DNA of 7,060 nucleotides from Pseudanabaenales cyanobacterium (GTDB taxonomy: Bacteria > Cyanobacteriota > Cyanobacteriia > Phormidesmidales > Phormidesmidaceae): NCBI GenBank assembly GCA_022360135.1, contig JAKSDM010000408.1, positions 1 to 7,060 of the forward strand, given 5' to 3'. This document shows positions 5,825-7,060 of this stretch, piece by piece; positions within the stretch are counted from its first letter, which is position 1, and each line of letters starts with the position of its first letter. Below the pieces are notes generated by a model, which was not told the DNA's origin, searched no databases, and saw only the letters and a program-made list of their open reading frames with translations. A program made the position numbers and the translations under genes.

Positions 5825-6559
5825 ATGTCTCGAGAATACTCTATTTCAATGGATGAAATCATTCATCAGGTTAAATTATCCTGCCAAATACCCTCTATAA
5901 CCGATGCGGTTGTTGCTCGCAAAATTATTGCCCAGACCGCAGCTGCGGAAGGCGTCAAAATCGACCTGAGTGAACTTCAGCAAGCTGCAGATAGTTTTCG
6001 GTCCAGTCAGCATCTCGAAAGTGAGGATGCCACCTGGTCATGGCTAAAAAAACATCGTTTATCCTTAGACGATTTTGAAGAATTGGTCCATGATAAAGTC
6101 CTTTCCAGCAAGTTGGCTCAACATCTTTTTGCCGACAAAGTTAAACCCTTTTGGGTTGAGCGCCAGCTCGATTATGTACAGGTGGCGATGTACGAAATCG
6201 TCCTGGCGGATCAGGATCTGGCGATGGAACTCTTTTACGCCCTCAAGGAAGACGAAATCAGCTTTTGGGACACGGCCCGCCAATATATTCAGGATCCAGT
6301 ATTACGTCGCTCTGGAGGATATCGAGGATTACTGCGCCGCAAAGATCTAAAACCCGAGATGTCTGCAGCTATCTTTGCCGCTAAGCCGCCCCAACTTCTT
6401 AAACCCATTGTGATCAATCAGAAAAGCCATCTAATTTTGGTTGAATCAGTTCTTCAACCAAAATTAGATGACAGATTGCACTCCAAAATCCTTTCAGATT
6501 TGTTTTCTACATGGCTGAACCAACAAGTTGAACAGGCTGAAATGGTGGCGCTGGCATAA
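5825..6559 (+). CDS. Parvulin/SurA-like peptidyl-prolyl isomerase, cytosolic
   Basis: This 244-residue protein has an all-helical SurA-N-like part (residues ~10-112) followed by a parvulin-type rotamase fold (~118-208). Rotamase landmarks are AMYEIV (121-126), the GGYRG turn (164-168), FAAKPPQLLKPIV (184-196) and SHLILVE (201-207). The first conserved parvulin His (in ASHIL) aligns with Tyr123, while His202 matches the second, so catalysis is uncertain and a chaperone role is possible. There is no signal peptide or membrane segment, so it should act in the cytosol, perhaps holding the cargo before export. Isomerases of this type often sit beside C39 exporter and HlyD genes in bacterial peptide-secretion clusters, and the order here fits. 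The ATG at 5825 lacks a strong ribosome-binding site, and the ATG at 5849 (M9) is a possible alternative. A perfect 18-bp inverted repeat lies in the coding region. Confidence 0.82.
   Translation: MSREYSISMDEIIHQVKLSCQIPSITDAVVARKIIAQTAAAEGVKIDLSELQQAADSFRSSQHLESEDATWSWLKKHRLSLDDFEELVHDKVLSSKLAQHLFADKVKPFWVERQLDYVQVAMYEIVLADQDLAMELFYALKEDEISFWDTARQYIQDPVLRRSGGYRGLLRRKDLKPEMSAAIFAAKPPQLLKPIVINQKSHLILVESVLQPKLDDRLHSKILSDLFSTWLNQQVEQAEMVALA
6428..6470. repeat. Perfect 18-bp inverted repeat inside the isomerase gene
   Basis: The left arm CATCTAATTTTGGTTGAA (6428-6445) and the right arm TTCAACCAAAATTAGATG (6453-6470) are exact reverse complements with a 7-base loop. They encode residues ~202-216 of the rotamase end. 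The mRNA should form a strong hairpin about 90 bases before the stop codon. No T-tract follows the stem. Confidence 0.9.
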
Positions 6560-6566
6560 AAAATAC

Positions 6567-7060
6567 TTATGGCGTCTCTAAACAGAGACCAATCAAATTA
6601 CACAGCTTATAAACCACTCTGGCGCCAACGTTACCGTCCCATTCCGCTTGACCCACTTCACAGACATCGAACCCAATCAGCGTTCTGCCGCTGTTGATCA
6701 CTTCTCGAAACAGGCAAAACACTTCCTCCAGCTCCAAACCCCCAGGTACTGGGGTTCCCGTATTAGGGCAGAGTTTGGGATCGAGACCGTCTACATCGAA
6801 GCTGATATAGACATGCTGAGGTAAGTCTTGGACAATCGTTCGGCAAAGTTCGAGCCAGGTAGCCCCCGCATATCGGTTTTGCTTTAACTGGAAATCATAG
6901 TAAGTCGAGATTCTCCCTAGAGATTGTTCAATTAAGGCGACCTCCGCCTGACAAATATCTCGCACCCCCACTTGAACTAACTTGGAGACTTGGGGCGTTT
7001 GTAACACATTACGCATGATGGATGCATGGGAGAACTCAAACCCCTGGTAGGCGAGGCGCA
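6567..7060 (-). CDS. Ureohydrolase (agmatinase/arginase family), C-terminal part
   Basis: The frame is open to the right edge and reads RLAYQGFEFSHASIM before the internal ATG at 7016, so the start lies outside the window. About 164 residues are visible. Metal-ligand motif SFDVDGLDP (complement of ~6777-6803) followed by GTGTPVPGGL is the family's manganese/nickel-binding signature. FDVCEVG and EWDGNVGARVVYKLCNL near the end are typical of the agmatinase-family branch found in cyanobacteria and Bacteroidetes. These enzymes hydrolyse guanidino groups to release urea. The substrate (agmatine, arginine, guanidine or another) cannot be decided from this fragment. The gene converges on the isomerase gene with 7 bp between stops and is probably unrelated to secretion. 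Confidence 0.9.
   Translation of the reverse strand, partial: RLAYQGFEFSHASIMRNVLQTPQVSKLVQVGVRDICQAEVALIEQSLGRISTYYDFQLKQNRYAGATWLELCRTIVQDLPQHVYISFDVDGLDPKLCPNTGTPVPGGLELEEVFCLFREVINSGRTLIGFDVCEVGQAEWDGNVGARVVYKLCNLIGLCLETP
6574..6589 (-). terminator. Weak hairpin near the 3' end of the ureohydrolase gene
   Basis: GTCTCT (6574-6579) and AGAGAC (6584-6589) form a 6-bp stem with a 4-base loop. Read on the minus strand, a TTTTTT run (complement of 6558-6563) follows after about ten bases. The stem lies inside the last ureohydrolase codons, and the gap before the T-run is too long for a standard intrinsic terminator. It is the only terminator-like structure at this convergent junction. Confidence 0.25.

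Noticed and set aside
7014..7016. ATG at 7016 as the start of the ureohydrolase gene
   Set aside because: The frame stays open to the window edge and encodes family-typical residues (YQGFEFSHAS) upstream, so this Met is internal.

Overview
The window looks like cyanobacterial chromosome. It has three exact GCGATCGC (HIP1) octamers, gene families typical of filamentous cyanobacteria, and AT-rich intergenic DNA around moderately GC-balanced genes. Genus cannot be determined from the sequence alone.

Layout. Positions 1-615 hold no convincing gene. They contain two tandem ~104-bp units with terminal inverted repeats (110-213 and 218-321), a run of four TTAA-type octamers spaced exactly 11 bp apart (368-408) that matches a cyanobacterial Pho box, and a 31-bp dyad (563-593) just before the first gene. 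Four genes then run on the plus strand: a small transposase-derived helix-turn-helix protein (616-1212), a peptidase-containing ABC exporter with an N-terminal cyclic-nucleotide-binding-like domain (1322-4066), a HlyD-type membrane fusion protein (4166-5590), and a parvulin/SurA-like peptidyl-prolyl isomerase without a signal peptide (5825-6559). A ureohydrolase (agmatinase/arginase family) gene converges from the minus strand, ends 7 bp after the isomerase gene, and runs off the right edge.

How the genes work together. The C39 peptidase domain of the exporter should cut a double-glycine-type leader from a small protein and export the mature part. The HlyD protein would bridge the inner membrane to an outer-membrane channel that is not in this window. 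The cytosolic isomerase may keep the substrate export-competent. This is a type I secretion cassette related in kind to cyanobacterial bacteriocin exporters and to the PteB/EbfE biofilm-protein exporter of Synechococcus elongatus. No substrate gene with a GG leader was found here, so the cargo is probably encoded elsewhere. The HTH protein and the Pho-box-like array suggest the cassette is regulated, possibly by phosphate supply, but that is inference.

Most unusual structures: the 11-bp-period array, the tandem TIR units, and a perfect 18-bp inverted repeat inside the isomerase coding sequence (6428-6470).
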